In this document: piece by piece, positions 37,932 through 46,027 of the stretch | Layout: the number at the start of each line of letters is the position of its first letter | How positions within the stretch are numbered: the stretch's first letter is position 1 | Assembly: GCA_965658375.1 (NCBI GenBank) | Contig: CBFHSD010000007.1 | Span: 1 to 64,000 of the forward strand | Length of the DNA: 64,000 bases | Direction of reading: 5' to 3' | Origin: CBFHSD01 sp965658375 | Lineage (GTDB): Bacteria; Bacteroidota; Bacteroidia; Flavobacteriales_G; Salibacteraceae | The notes under the pieces: model-generated | Told to the model about the DNA's origin: nothing | The model's input: only the letters and a program-made list of their open reading frames with translations | Database searches by the model: none | Translations under genes and position numbers: made by a program

Positions 37932-40196
37932 TTATCCCTTTGTCAATTTGCTATGTATTTCTTTTGCCGATTCCGCGTAAGAAAACTTCATTATCAATTG
38001 AGATATATCTGTGCTTGAAATCACTTGATTCTTTCTTTCAGGGTCAAAAAACCGTGCTATTATCTCTCTAAGATGAAGCTCATCTTCGAGGCGCACAAAT
38101 GTAACATAACCTTCGAACAACTCCCTAAATACTGGGATATCAGAAACAATAATTGGCTTCTTGAAAGCAAGAGCCTCTAAGACAGGAATACCAAAGCCTT
38201 CATAATAAGGTGTATAAATACACGCAGTTGCTTTTTGATACAAAGCGTACAGCTCATCATCATTGGGATTAAATACCAATTCAATGTTTGGAGATTCTTT
38301 CGCCAGCTTCAAAACCGAATTCTCTTTCGCCAATAACTCAACATTCGAACCTGCCAACACCAACCTACACGGAGAATTCTTCCACTGAGCAAAACATTGA
38401 ATGATATAATCTTGGTTCTTACGCTTAGAAAACGAACCCACCATCAACAAGAAGTTATCCGAACTTTCTGCTGGTAATTGATTGTTTTTTTTCTGCGCAA
38501 AATCAGGAATCCCATTGTAGACAACGTTTATCAAATTCGCGGGAATATTAAAATGCTTTTGAATCTCTTGCTTCGAAAATTCACTTACGGTAAAAATTTC
38601 TTTGCTCCTTTTAAGAATGCGCGGAATCATAAAAGAATACCATTTGATGAAGGATTCAGTAAACCATTTGCTGTTTTCAGCAAAAGCTACATCATGTAAA
38701 GTGAGGTAATTGTATCGGTATAGAATCGGAGCTGTATTGCATAAACTCAGCAATGGTCTAGAGCCAATCAATCGCATGTAGATGGGAAGAGTAATTTGCT
38801 CCCATAGCGTTCCCGTAAACGGCCGTACTCTCTTGTGAGCCAATTCGCTTGCTACTGTCACTGGAGAAACCACCGCATAATCTGATGACAATTCTTGCAA
38901 TCTACTAGCAATCTCATGAGCAAAGCGTTGTACTCCCGTTAGCGGTTGACTTAAAAATTTACCGTTAATGATTGTAATCCCTTTGTGCCGAACCCAAGAG
39001 GCGTAAATTAAAAAGCTTGAGAAAAACGCATAGGTAAAAACTCCATCCTGACGCATTAAAAGGTTTTCTGTGAGCATACTAGCACTCAAAAGCACCGTAA
39101 TAGCCAAGTGGAGTTGATTCTTACTCGCAAGGGCAATTCCTATTTGCGAAAACTGCAGTAATACAAATATAAAAGCAGCAAAAATACCAGCTGTGACCCA
39201 CCAATTTAAGTAGTTATTGTGCGTGTTAAAGCTTCTTTCTTTTGCAAGAGCAAAACCTCTCTTTTCATAAGCTCGGTCTAGTTTCATTTGCACATCTCCC
39301 ACTCCAGCACCTAATATGGGGTGTTCTTGGATCACATCAAAAGTGCCGCGATAAACGGCTTTTCTCATGCTATCAGGATTGTTAGGATCTACATTACTCT
39401 GAGACAAAGCTTGTACAAATTCAACGGCTCTTTGTCTAATGGGTTTTACTGCGGCAATAACCACAAAAGCTGACAAACATGCCCCAAGCAATACCCATTT
39501 TACTTTTCTAGTGTCTAAATGTATTGCTGACAACAACAGCCCAATGACAAAAATGGAGGCTAGAATCATTTTAGACATTGCCATTAACAAGCCCATTGAT
39601 ATAATGACACCACTGAGAATGGCAGGGATCCAAATAATCTTTTTCGAAAAGCCATGAACCGCATCGTTAATTAGCGTAAACAATGCAATTGCTAACAGCA
39701 AAGAGAAATACGTTGGATGAAAGTGAGAAACTTCTTCCAGGTAAGTTCTAATGAAATAGTAACCACCATCTACTTGTAAAACAGCTGCCAATTTACCTGT
39801 AGCTATCATTTTAAAGATAACTTTTGAAGAAATGAGCGTTGCCACTGCCGTAAAAAATAGCATGGTTTTGCGTTGCGTATTCACAGTAAATAAAGCCCTG
39901 TTTAAAAACAGCACAATGGGAATCAAAACCAACATAATATTGGTTTCTAGCTTTTTCAAGCCGATATCAACGTTCTGAGAATACAATAAACTTGCAACCA
40001 AGAGGAGTACAGGTATCAATTGCAGCCATAAAAGCCAAAGGCCTTTTTTACTGCGATTGAATTGCCAAACGGATAGAATCAGCTGCAGCACTACGAATGA
40101 AAAAGTGGCATATGCACGGTGTTGTAGCTGAGTAAAAAGCGGAAAAGTGCAAACAGCGAAAAGAGAAAGTTGGAAGACGTTAGATTTGGTCACCAT
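37932..40196 (-). CDS. O-antigen ligase/polymerase-like protein fused to a GT4 glycosyltransferase
   Basis: The start is taken as the ATG at 40196; a GTG five codons earlier is also possible. Residues 1-400 carry ten or more membrane helices and the O-antigen ligase (PF04932) signature: the periplasmic loop with LGAGVGD (about 295-301) and HNNYLN (about 326-331). From about residue 405 a soluble GT4 glycosyltransferase begins with a normal N-terminal strand (ITIINGKFLSQPLTGVQRF), and EGFGIPVLEA lies at about 666-675. Both parts look intact, making one protein that joins a membrane ligase or polymerase to a cytoplasmic sugar transferase. It overlaps the preceding glycosyltransferase gene by 17 bases. 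Confidence 0.9.
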   Translation of the reverse strand: MVTKSNVFQLSLFAVCTFPLFTQLQHRAYATFSFVVLQLILSVWQFNRSKKGLWLLWLQLIPVLLLVASLLYSQNVDIGLKKLETNIMLVLIPIVLFLNRALFTVNTQRKTMLFFTAVATLISSKVIFKMIATGKLAAVLQVDGGYYFIRTYLEEVSHFHPTYFSLLLAIALFTLINDAVHGFSKKIIWIPAILSGVIISMGLLMAMSKMILASIFVIGLLLSAIHLDTRKVKWVLLGACLSAFVVIAAVKPIRQRAVEFVQALSQSNVDPNNPDSMRKAVYRGTFDVIQEHPILGAGVGDVQMKLDRAYEKRGFALAKERSFNTHNNYLNWWVTAGIFAAFIFVLLQFSQIGIALASKNQLHLAITVLLSASMLTENLLMRQDGVFTYAFFSSFLIYASWVRHKGITIINGKFLSQPLTGVQRFAHEIASRLQELSSDYAVVSPVTVASELAHKRVRPFTGTLWEQITLPIYMRLIGSRPLLSLCNTAPILYRYNYLTLHDVAFAENSKWFTESFIKWYSFMIPRILKRSKEIFTVSEFSKQEIQKHFNIPANLINVVYNGIPDFAQKKNNQLPAESSDNFLLMVGSFSKRKNQDYIIQCFAQWKNSPCRLVLAGSNVELLAKENSVLKLAKESPNIELVFNPNDDELYALYQKATACIYTPYYEGFGIPVLEALAFKKPIIVSDIPVFRELFEGYVTFVRLEDELHLREIIARFFDPERKNQVISSTDISQLIMKFSYAESAKEIHSKLTKG

Positions 40197-41382
40197 GTTT
40201 TTCTGCAACACATTGTTTTACATAGTTCGAAAAATGCTCGTTAAAGCTATCAGTACTGAATCTGTTGGCATTTTCTCTAATTTCTTTTGCCGAAAAGGAT
40301 CCGTTAAAGTCTTTCTCGAAAACCTCAACCGCATTGGTAATGGCATCAATATTTTGCTTTTTGAATAGCACTCCTGTTTTACCGTGTTTCACTATTTCTG
40401 CGGCTCCTCCTTTATGAAAAGCAATTAGTGGGGTCCCACATGCTTGCGCCTCAACCAAGGTGATTCCAAAGTCTTCTTTACCAGCAAAAACAAATGCTGT
40501 TGCTTTTCTCATGTAATAATGAAATTTGTCAAATTCTAAGTGAGATAAAAACGTAATGTTTTCACCAGCAGAACATTGTATCTTTTCTTTTTCGTTACCA
40601 TCTCCAATCACAATGAGTTTTTTGTCTGGCATCTGGGTAAAAGCATCAACCACAAGGTCTACCTTCTTGTAGCAAACCAATCTTGAAACGGTGATATAGA
40701 AATCTTCTTTGTCTTCTTCTACTTGATACTTATTTATATTTACAGGAGGAAAGATAACCTCGGCTTTTCTGCCATAAAATCTGCGAATCCTTTGAGCCGT
40801 GAATGTTGAATTGGCAATGTAGAAGTCTACATTTTTAGATACTCTCGCATCCCACAACCTTAAAATATCTGTGAGCAATTTACTTGCCCAACCAATGACA
40901 CCAGAGTTAATGCCATGAGATTCGAGATAGATATCTTTCATATCCCAGATGTAACGCATGGGAGTATGGCAATAACAAATTTGAATTTGACTTTTTCTCT
41001 TTCTAATGCCATGAGCAAAGGCATGAGAACTAGAAATAATCACATCGTATTTTTTGAGATTATGGCTTCTTACTGCTATTGGGAAAATGGGCAGGTAGTA
41101 TCTAAAATGTCTTCTTGCTAAGGGAAGCCATTGAATGAATGAGGTATGAATTTTTCGATCTCCTGCTATGGATTTGCGATCTGCATTGGACATGAATTCT
41201 ACGGTAGCAAAGATGTCAACCTTATCAACCAGCTTAACAATATGCTTTGTTACACTCTCAGAACCTGCATTTGTGCTTAACCATTCATGCACAACAGCTA
41301 TTTTCTTGCCCATTAAATCATTGGGCAAAGTATTCTTTGTCTTACTGTTCTTTAAAGTATGTGTTGGCAATTCAACTTCCAT
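40180..41382 (-). CDS. GT4 family glycosyltransferase (WbaZ-like)
   Basis: A cytoplasmic GT-B glycosyltransferase. The conserved core begins at MGKKIAVVHEWL and includes the CHTPMRYIWDM segment, a donor-site region (ITVSRLVCYKKVDLVV) and FGITLVEAQACGTP. These are shared with WbaZ-type mannosyltransferases, though the sugar donor is not predictable. I annotate from the ATG at 41382; the ATG at 41313, directly before the conserved core, is an equally reasonable start. The 3' end overlaps the ligase-GT fusion. Confidence 0.88.
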   Translation of the reverse strand: MEVELPTHTLKNSKTKNTLPNDLMGKKIAVVHEWLSTNAGSESVTKHIVKLVDKVDIFATVEFMSNADRKSIAGDRKIHTSFIQWLPLARRHFRYYLPIFPIAVRSHNLKKYDVIISSSHAFAHGIRKRKSQIQICYCHTPMRYIWDMKDIYLESHGINSGVIGWASKLLTDILRLWDARVSKNVDFYIANSTFTAQRIRRFYGRKAEVIFPPVNINKYQVEEDKEDFYITVSRLVCYKKVDLVVDAFTQMPDKKLIVIGDGNEKEKIQCSAGENITFLSHLEFDKFHYYMRKATAFVFAGKEDFGITLVEAQACGTPLIAFHKGGAAEIVKHGKTGVLFKKQNIDAITNAVEVFEKDFNGSFSAKEIRENANRFSTDSFNEHFSNYVKQCVAEKHGDQI

Positions 41383-41446
41383 AGTAGATGGTGCACGTAA
41401 ATTCTTTTCAAAACTGTTTGTTGCCAAACAGCCATACAAGCTAAGT

Positions 41447-42133
41447 TTAAAAACGAAATCTGAATAGAGATTTCCTCCTCTGATCTTCTTTTTTGTTTTT
41501 AAATACTTTTAGCGCTGATTGATAGAACTTTTCATCTTTCTGATTCAATTTCTTGATTTTATTCAGCAATTCAGCACTATACAATTGTTCGGGTCTTTTC
41601 CCTTCATTAATTTTCTTTTCGTGGTAAATAGAGACCTGAGACCATTCAAGTTTTCTTGACAATTCTTCAATGTCATTTTGAATACTCTCCAAAAAGCCAA
41701 TATAAAAGAATTGCTCCATGTGGACCCCCTCCAGAAAACGAGCCATCTTATTTCTTGTTAAAGGCTTGGTGATGTAGGTTTCTATCCCTTCATCTCGCCT
41801 TTCTCTTGCTTCTTGGGTATCCTTAGTCTTCAAGCTGTGTTTCCACCAATTGAAATTAGAAATCACGCGGTCCACAGGTGATCGCATAAAAGTAACCAGC
41901 TTTGATTGATCACGTTGAAAAATATCAGAGATTTCTTCGAAATAAAAATGGCCATGAATCACTTTGGTTTGTTTAGAAATAACATCTGATATTCGCTTGC
42001 CTTTCTCCTTAAGGTCTAAGCAATCATCCCTTTCAAAATGATGGACATGCTCTTCTCCGTAAACATCTATTAATGTTTGCAACATAGAAGAACCTCCAGT
42101 TTTAGGTAAGTGTATGAATATCACCTCGACCAT
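41447..42133 (-). CDS. Sulfotransferase family 2 protein
   Basis: The 228-residue protein has the PAPS loop HLPKTGGSSML at about residues 8-18, IHGHFYF, and 3'-phosphate motif RSPVDRVISNF. The C-terminal tail is very basic. It is clearly related to, but distinct from, the sulfotransferase at 35637-36320. It probably sulfates a sugar of the glycan made by this cluster; the acceptor is unknown. About 160 bases separate it from the next sulfotransferase gene upstream. Confidence 0.88.
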   Translation of the reverse strand: MVEVIFIHLPKTGGSSMLQTLIDVYGEEHVHHFERDDCLDLKEKGKRISDVISKQTKVIHGHFYFEEISDIFQRDQSKLVTFMRSPVDRVISNFNWWKHSLKTKDTQEARERRDEGIETYITKPLTRNKMARFLEGVHMEQFFYIGFLESIQNDIEELSRKLEWSQVSIYHEKKINEGKRPEQLYSAELLNKIKKLNQKDEKFYQSALKVFKNKKEDQRRKSLFRFRF

Positions 42134-42293
42134 AATTCACAAAGAAATTTATAAAACACTTTAGTTTTACGTGAATCATCCACGGATTTTACACTTTTAT
42201 TGTGCATAATTTAGGGGAAGATTATTTGGTGGAAACCCATTGCTCCAACTGAGATATTGAAACCATGGTTCAAGCTTTTAAAAGCTATTGATT
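42134..42293. other. Gap between two sulfotransferase genes
   Basis: AT-rich, no gene. It contains a 14-base palindrome AGCTTTTAAAAGCT (42273-42286) just behind the stop of the upstream gene, without a T-run. A promoter for the main operon could lie here, but no clear -7 box is seen. Confidence 0.35.
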
Positions 42294-42983
42294 TCAGTAA
42301 CTATAATCAAAAAGTTCTATTTCTTTTTTGTACTCCCTACTTACCCAATTTCGCTCAAATTCATTGAGAACATTAGAATAGTGTCGCTTGTCTTTTCGTG
42401 TATGGGCTTTTGCCTTTGTTTTGGGCAATTGAAGTGGTTCTTCAAGATTCAGTTCTTTTGAAAGATCGATCAATTCTGATTCTAAATGTTCGAATTTATA
42501 CACCTTATCGGCCAGCATTTCATCTTGATCTGTGTAGAGTTCATACCCTCTTATGCTTGCTGCTAATCCAGATTTTATAAACTCTGTGATAGATGCACAT
42601 TCATTATTTCTTACACGCCAGTAATACCAAGAAATGAGCTTATCATAAGGGTTTCTCTCAAAAGTAAATTTGAAATAATCGTCCCAACAAGGTTGATCAA
42701 TGTACTGTCTAATTTCAATAGCACTCATGTGATTGTAGAACTCAATTCTTTTTCTCGTTTTGAGCAAATTCATAAAATCGTTCCACCCATATTTACTAAA
42801 AGGTACCACGTAATTCTGCTTCCCTCTGTACCCAAGTTTTAAACGTGCAGCTTCATCTTTTCTAGAAATGGGAGTGATGATATCATCGGCCCCGCAAATT
42901 CTTGACAATGCAATCTCTACACTTGTACCAGCTGTTTTTTCAGTTTTAATGAAGATGAACTTGTGCTTATGAGAAACAATCAT
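42294..42983 (-). CDS. Sulfotransferase family 2 protein, promoter-proximal
   Basis: The 229-residue protein begins with FIFIKTEKTAGTSVEI, the P-loop-like PAPS site (near residues 9-24), followed by FYNHMSA and a 3'-phosphate motif in ERNPYDKLISWYYW. It is the first gene of the minus-strand polysaccharide cluster. It differs from the other two single-domain sulfotransferases in its central region, suggesting a different acceptor. The KTEKTAGT variant of the loop (usual HIPKTAGT) is typical of one sub-branch. Confidence 0.86.
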   Translation of the reverse strand: MIVSHKHKFIFIKTEKTAGTSVEIALSRICGADDIITPISRKDEAARLKLGYRGKQNYVVPFSKYGWNDFMNLLKTRKRIEFYNHMSAIEIRQYIDQPCWDDYFKFTFERNPYDKLISWYYWRVRNNECASITEFIKSGLAASIRGYELYTDQDEMLADKVYKFEHLESELIDLSKELNLEEPLQLPKTKAKAHTRKDKRHYSNVLNEFERNWVSREYKKEIELFDYSY

Positions 42984-43070
42984 GCTATAACTATCGAATT
43001 GGCCTCAAATATCTTATTGTTTATCAGAACACACCTAGCAACATAGTTGAAATATCAAACAATGAGGCAC

Positions 43071-43100
43071 AAAAAAAGAGAAGCACAAGTACTTCTCTTT
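43071..43100 (-). terminator. Terminator of the pirin-nitroreductase operon
   Basis: On the minus strand AAAGAGAAG pairs with CTTCTCTTT and runs into a T-tract (A-run at 43071-43077 on the plus strand). It separates this operon from the sulfotransferase cluster. Confidence 0.82.
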
Positions 43101-43125
43101 CTTATACGAGCCAAAATATGTTTAT

Positions 43126-43758
43126 TTATACTGTTTCAAACAGCTCATCCAATGGTTTTCTCACCTTTGTCTGGTGTTGTGTGGCATCATCTTCTGCACG
43201 GTAACCTACGGTTGCAACTACAGCTGCGTTCAGTCGCTTTTCTTCCAAGCCTAAGATTTTATTGAATTGCGCATTGTCAAATCCTTCCATCGGACAAGAG
43301 TCTATTTTTAACTCTGCACAAGCATCCATCAAATTGCTTAACGCAATGTAGGTTTGACGGGTTGTCCAATGCCCTTTCATTTCAGCATCCATATCGTCAA
43401 CCACGGTTTTTTTCATGAAATCTCCATAACCCTTTAAATCAGCCACTTGAATACCACTTGCTGTTGCTTTTCTGCTCAAATAAGCATCAATATCGCTTTC
43501 TTGAACATCTGCATAGTTGCAGAAAACAAATACATGAGAGGCATCTGTTACTTGAGATTGTCCCCAAGCAGCTTCTTTCAATTGTGCTCTAATCTCTTCA
43601 TTTTCAACAAGCAACACTTTGTAAAGCTCAAGGCCATAAGAGGTTGGCGTAAGACTAATTGCCTCTTTAAGCATTTCTAAATCTTTTGTACTTATCTTTT
43701 TGGATGCATCAAACTTTTTTGTTGCATACCTCCATTTCAATCCTTCTAATAATTCCAT
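43126..43758 (-). CDS. NAD(P)H-dependent nitroreductase-family oxidoreductase
   Basis: The 210-residue flavoprotein fits the NfsB-like nitroreductase family: N-terminal WRYATKKFD (FMN phosphate-binding Arg/Lys), TPTSYGLELYKVL, and C-terminal VGYRAEDD. It would reduce quinones or nitro compounds with NAD(P)H and FMN in the cytoplasm. It begins eight bases after the pirin gene and shares its operon, consistent with a quinone or electrophile stress unit. Confidence 0.9.
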   Translation of the reverse strand: MELLEGLKWRYATKKFDASKKISTKDLEMLKEAISLTPTSYGLELYKVLLVENEEIRAQLKEAAWGQSQVTDASHVFVFCNYADVQESDIDAYLSRKATASGIQVADLKGYGDFMKKTVVDDMDAEMKGHWTTRQTYIALSNLMDACAELKIDSCPMEGFDNAQFNKILGLEEKRLNAAVVATVGYRAEDDATQHQTKVRKPLDELFETV

Positions 43759-43766
43759 TCTTTCTA

Positions 43767-44645
43767 TTAAATATTCATTGGTACTTCCATTAACAATACG
43801 CGTGAACCAGCATTAGGTTTGATTTCAATTTCTTGTGTATCCCATATTCCAAAACCATCTCTCTTGTTCAATGCTTGGCCTTGAATCGAGGTGCTACCTT
43901 CTATTACAAAGGCATACAAACCGTTTCCGGCTTTATTCATCTTATAAGTGATGGTTTTACTCTCTTTAAACTCCCCTAAATGGAACCACGCATCTTGGTG
44001 GATCCAAACCCCTTCATCGTCTTGATTTGGAGAAAGAATCTGTTGAAATTGATTGATTCCTTTACTCGCGTCTAGGGAAATTTGATCATAGCGCGGAGTG
44101 ACACTTTTCTTGTTTGGAAAAAGCCAGATTTGCAGCAACTTGACAGCTTTGTTTTCATTGGCATTGAACTCACTGTGGAAAATACCCGTTCCGGCACTCA
44201 TTACCTGAACATCTCCCCTTTTTATAATGGATCCATTGCCCATACTGTCCTCATGCTTGAGGTCTCCTTCTAATGGAATAGTGATAATTTCCATGTTGTC
44301 ATGAGGGTGGGTTCCAAATCCTTTAGATCCGGCTATTTGATCATCGTTCAAAACGCGCAAAACTCCAAAATGCATGCGTTCTGGATTGCGGTAATTGGCA
44401 AAACTAAATGTGTGATGTGCATCTAACCAACCGTGATTGGCATGCCCTCTGGTTTCTGCTTTGTGTAAGACTGTATTCATAGTTTTGTGCTCTTTGTTTG
44501 GGAGATGATTAAAACCTACTTCTTTCATGAGTTTGTCGTAGTCTGAGGTTTTAAGTTTGACATTATTCGCTTTTAACATGGCAGGTGCTGCAGCCATTGC
44601 CGCTCCCCCTAGTAGGGTTTTCTTCAAAAATGATTTTCTGTCCAT
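43767..44645 (-). CDS. Pirin-family protein with N-terminal export-like segment
   Basis: About 292 residues from the ATG at 44645 (a TTG seven codons upstream is unlikely). Residues 1-25 (MDRKSFLKKTLLGGAAMAAAPAML) look like a Tat-type signal in which the twin arginine is replaced by Arg-Lys. The bicupin follows, with the pirin hallmarks GHANHGWLDAHHTFSF, FGTHPHDNMEII (metal-binding His/His/Glu) and GTGIFHSE. Pirins such as YhhW have quercetinase activity. Membrane or periplasmic placement would be unusual for a pirin. The promoter contains two inverted repeats. Confidence 0.88.
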   Translation of the reverse strand: MDRKSFLKKTLLGGAAMAAAPAMLKANNVKLKTSDYDKLMKEVGFNHLPNKEHKTMNTVLHKAETRGHANHGWLDAHHTFSFANYRNPERMHFGVLRVLNDDQIAGSKGFGTHPHDNMEIITIPLEGDLKHEDSMGNGSIIKRGDVQVMSAGTGIFHSEFNANENKAVKLLQIWLFPNKKSVTPRYDQISLDASKGINQFQQILSPNQDDEGVWIHQDAWFHLGEFKESKTITYKMNKAGNGLYAFVIEGSTSIQGQALNKRDGFGIWDTQEIEIKPNAGSRVLLMEVPMNI

Positions 44646-44660
44646 TGTAAATATTTTACA
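44646..44660. promoter_or_regulatory. Inverted repeat TGTAAA-TAT-TTTACA at the pirin start
   Basis: A perfect 6-base inverted repeat with a three-base centre lies directly before the pirin ATG, using the same half-sites as the palindrome 30 bases upstream. Probable operator. Confidence 0.5.
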
Positions 44661-44663
44661 CAA

Positions 44664-44695
44664 CAAATATATGAAACTATTTTACATGTAAACAA
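44664..44695 (-). promoter_or_regulatory. Pirin-nitroreductase promoter
   Basis: On the minus strand, TATATTTG (44664-44671) matches the -7 consensus, with TTG at 44693-44695, 21 bases further upstream. The spacer is occupied by the TTTACATGTAAA palindrome. Confidence 0.65.
44681..44692. promoter_or_regulatory. 12-base palindrome TTTACATGTAAA within the promoter spacer
   Basis: A perfect palindrome sits between the -33 and -7 boxes, where a bound dimeric repressor would block polymerase. The half-site TTTACA/TGTAAA recurs at 44646-44660. Confidence 0.6.
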
Positions 44696-44706
44696 TATGA
44701 GAGGTC

Positions 44707-45234
44707 TTACTTTTTATAGTGCAGGTTCACCACTCCCGAAGCGAAGGAATCTACTTTTTCTAGTTTGAGTTTTTGCTCATTAAAACCCTTTGGAAACAGT
44801 GGAATGCCATCTCCCAAGAGAACAGGGATAATGGAAATAACAAAGCTATCAAGCGCCTGTACGGCTAATGTATTCTTAATAAGCTTTCCTCCTCCAACAA
44901 GCCAAACTCCTTTTTCACTTTGGTCCTTGAGTGTTTGAATGGTTTCCTCATCATAGGTATTGATCAAGCTTGTATTCGGAGTGGGTATTTCTAAGTCTTT
45001 GTTGGTTGAAACAATAAATGTTTGCTGCGATTCATAAGGCCATTGTACACCAAAAGCAAGTATTTCTTGGTAGGTCGCTCGGCCCATTACAATCACATCT
45101 ATTCCATCTAAAAAGGCGCTATAGCCATAGTCTTCTCCCTCTACTCTTATGTCATCTAAGAAACCTAAAGAATTGTCTTTGCGTGCAATGTATCCATCGA
45201 GCGATGCAGCAATAAATAACTTTACTTCACTCAT
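44707..45234 (-). CDS. Dihydrofolate-reductase-family protein (RibD C-terminal type)
   Basis: The 175-residue protein has the DHFR/RibD-C fold marks: LFIAASLDGYIAR at the N terminus, VMGRATYQ near residue 50 and VWLVGGGKLI near 110. It is an NADPH-dependent reductase of unknown substrate; the lack of the full active-site pattern of FolA makes a dihydrofolate role unlikely. It is the last gene of the glmM operon, 22 bases after the MBL hydrolase. Confidence 0.88.
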   Translation of the reverse strand: MSEVKLFIAASLDGYIARKDNSLGFLDDIRVEGEDYGYSAFLDGIDVIVMGRATYQEILAFGVQWPYESQQTFIVSTNKDLEIPTPNTSLINTYDEETIQTLKDQSEKGVWLVGGGKLIKNTLAVQALDSFVISIIPVLLGDGIPLFPKGFNEQKLKLEKVDSFASGVVNLHYKK

Positions 45235-45256
45235 AGCTTAGCATGTTTTTAATGGC

Positions 45257-46021
45257 CTAAAAATTCAACTTTAAACCATCATACGCGAGGTTCACACCTT
45301 TTGGCAGCTCCTTCTCGATGTCTGCAGCTAAACCCGCTTGATGAGACAAGTGCGTTAAATAAGTTTGTGGGATCTCTAACTCTTGCGCCAAGGCAACGGC
45401 TTGTGAAATTGAAAAATGAGAAATATGTTCTTCTTTTTTCAAGGCATTCAGCACTAAAACCTCAGAACCCCTTATCAATTCCTTAGAAGACTCAGAAATA
45501 TAATTGGCATCGGTGATGTAGGTGAAGGGACCAAATCTAAAACCAAGCACTGGTAGTTTATAATGCAATACTTCAATGGGCATTATTTCAAGTCCCTCTA
45601 CATCAATGGCTTGCTCTCCCTTTATGGTATGGAGTTCTATTCGTGGAACTCCCGGATATTTGAATTCTGAAAAGGCGTAGTAAAAATCTCTTTGAATGGC
45701 TTTTTGGGTATTCTCATCAGCAAAAACATGCATGTCTTTGCGCTGTTTGAAGTTAAAGGCACGCACATCATCCAGACCCGCTATATGATCTTTATGCTCA
45801 TGTGTCATTAACACAGCATCGAGTTTTTGAACTTGTTCACGCAGCATTTGCTGCCTGAAGTCAGGTCCAGCATCTACTGCAATACTGGTTTGATTTGTCT
45901 CTACTAAAATGGAGGTTCTAAGCCGGTTATCTTTTGGAGAATCACTTTTACAAACCTCACAATTACAAGCAATTACTGGAATACCTTGTGATGTACCGGT
46001 TCCTAAAAATGTGATCTTCAT
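45257..46021 (-). CDS. MBL-fold metal-dependent hydrolase (PhnP-like)
   Basis: This 254-residue metallo-beta-lactamase-fold protein has the metal motif THEHKDH (His74, His76, Asp78, His79) and a second site in ITDANY. The N-terminal Cys19/Cys21/Cys24 cluster (CNCEVC) is the structural zinc site of PhnP-type cyclic phosphodiesterases. The probable reaction is phosphodiester hydrolysis in the cytoplasm; with no phn genes nearby, the substrate is open. It starts six bases after the cysteine desulfurase. Confidence 0.9.
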   Translation of the reverse strand: MKITFLGTGTSQGIPVIACNCEVCKSDSPKDNRLRTSILVETNQTSIAVDAGPDFRQQMLREQVQKLDAVLMTHEHKDHIAGLDDVRAFNFKQRKDMHVFADENTQKAIQRDFYYAFSEFKYPGVPRIELHTIKGEQAIDVEGLEIMPIEVLHYKLPVLGFRFGPFTYITDANYISESSKELIRGSEVLVLNALKKEEHISHFSISQAVALAQELEIPQTYLTHLSHQAGLAADIEKELPKGVNLAYDGLKLNF

Positions 46022-46027
46022 AGTTGA

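Noticed and set aside
42273..42286. Palindrome AGCTTTTAAAAGCT between sulfotransferase genes
   Set aside because: It is AT-rich with no T-run or repeat elsewhere; not convincing as a terminator or operator.
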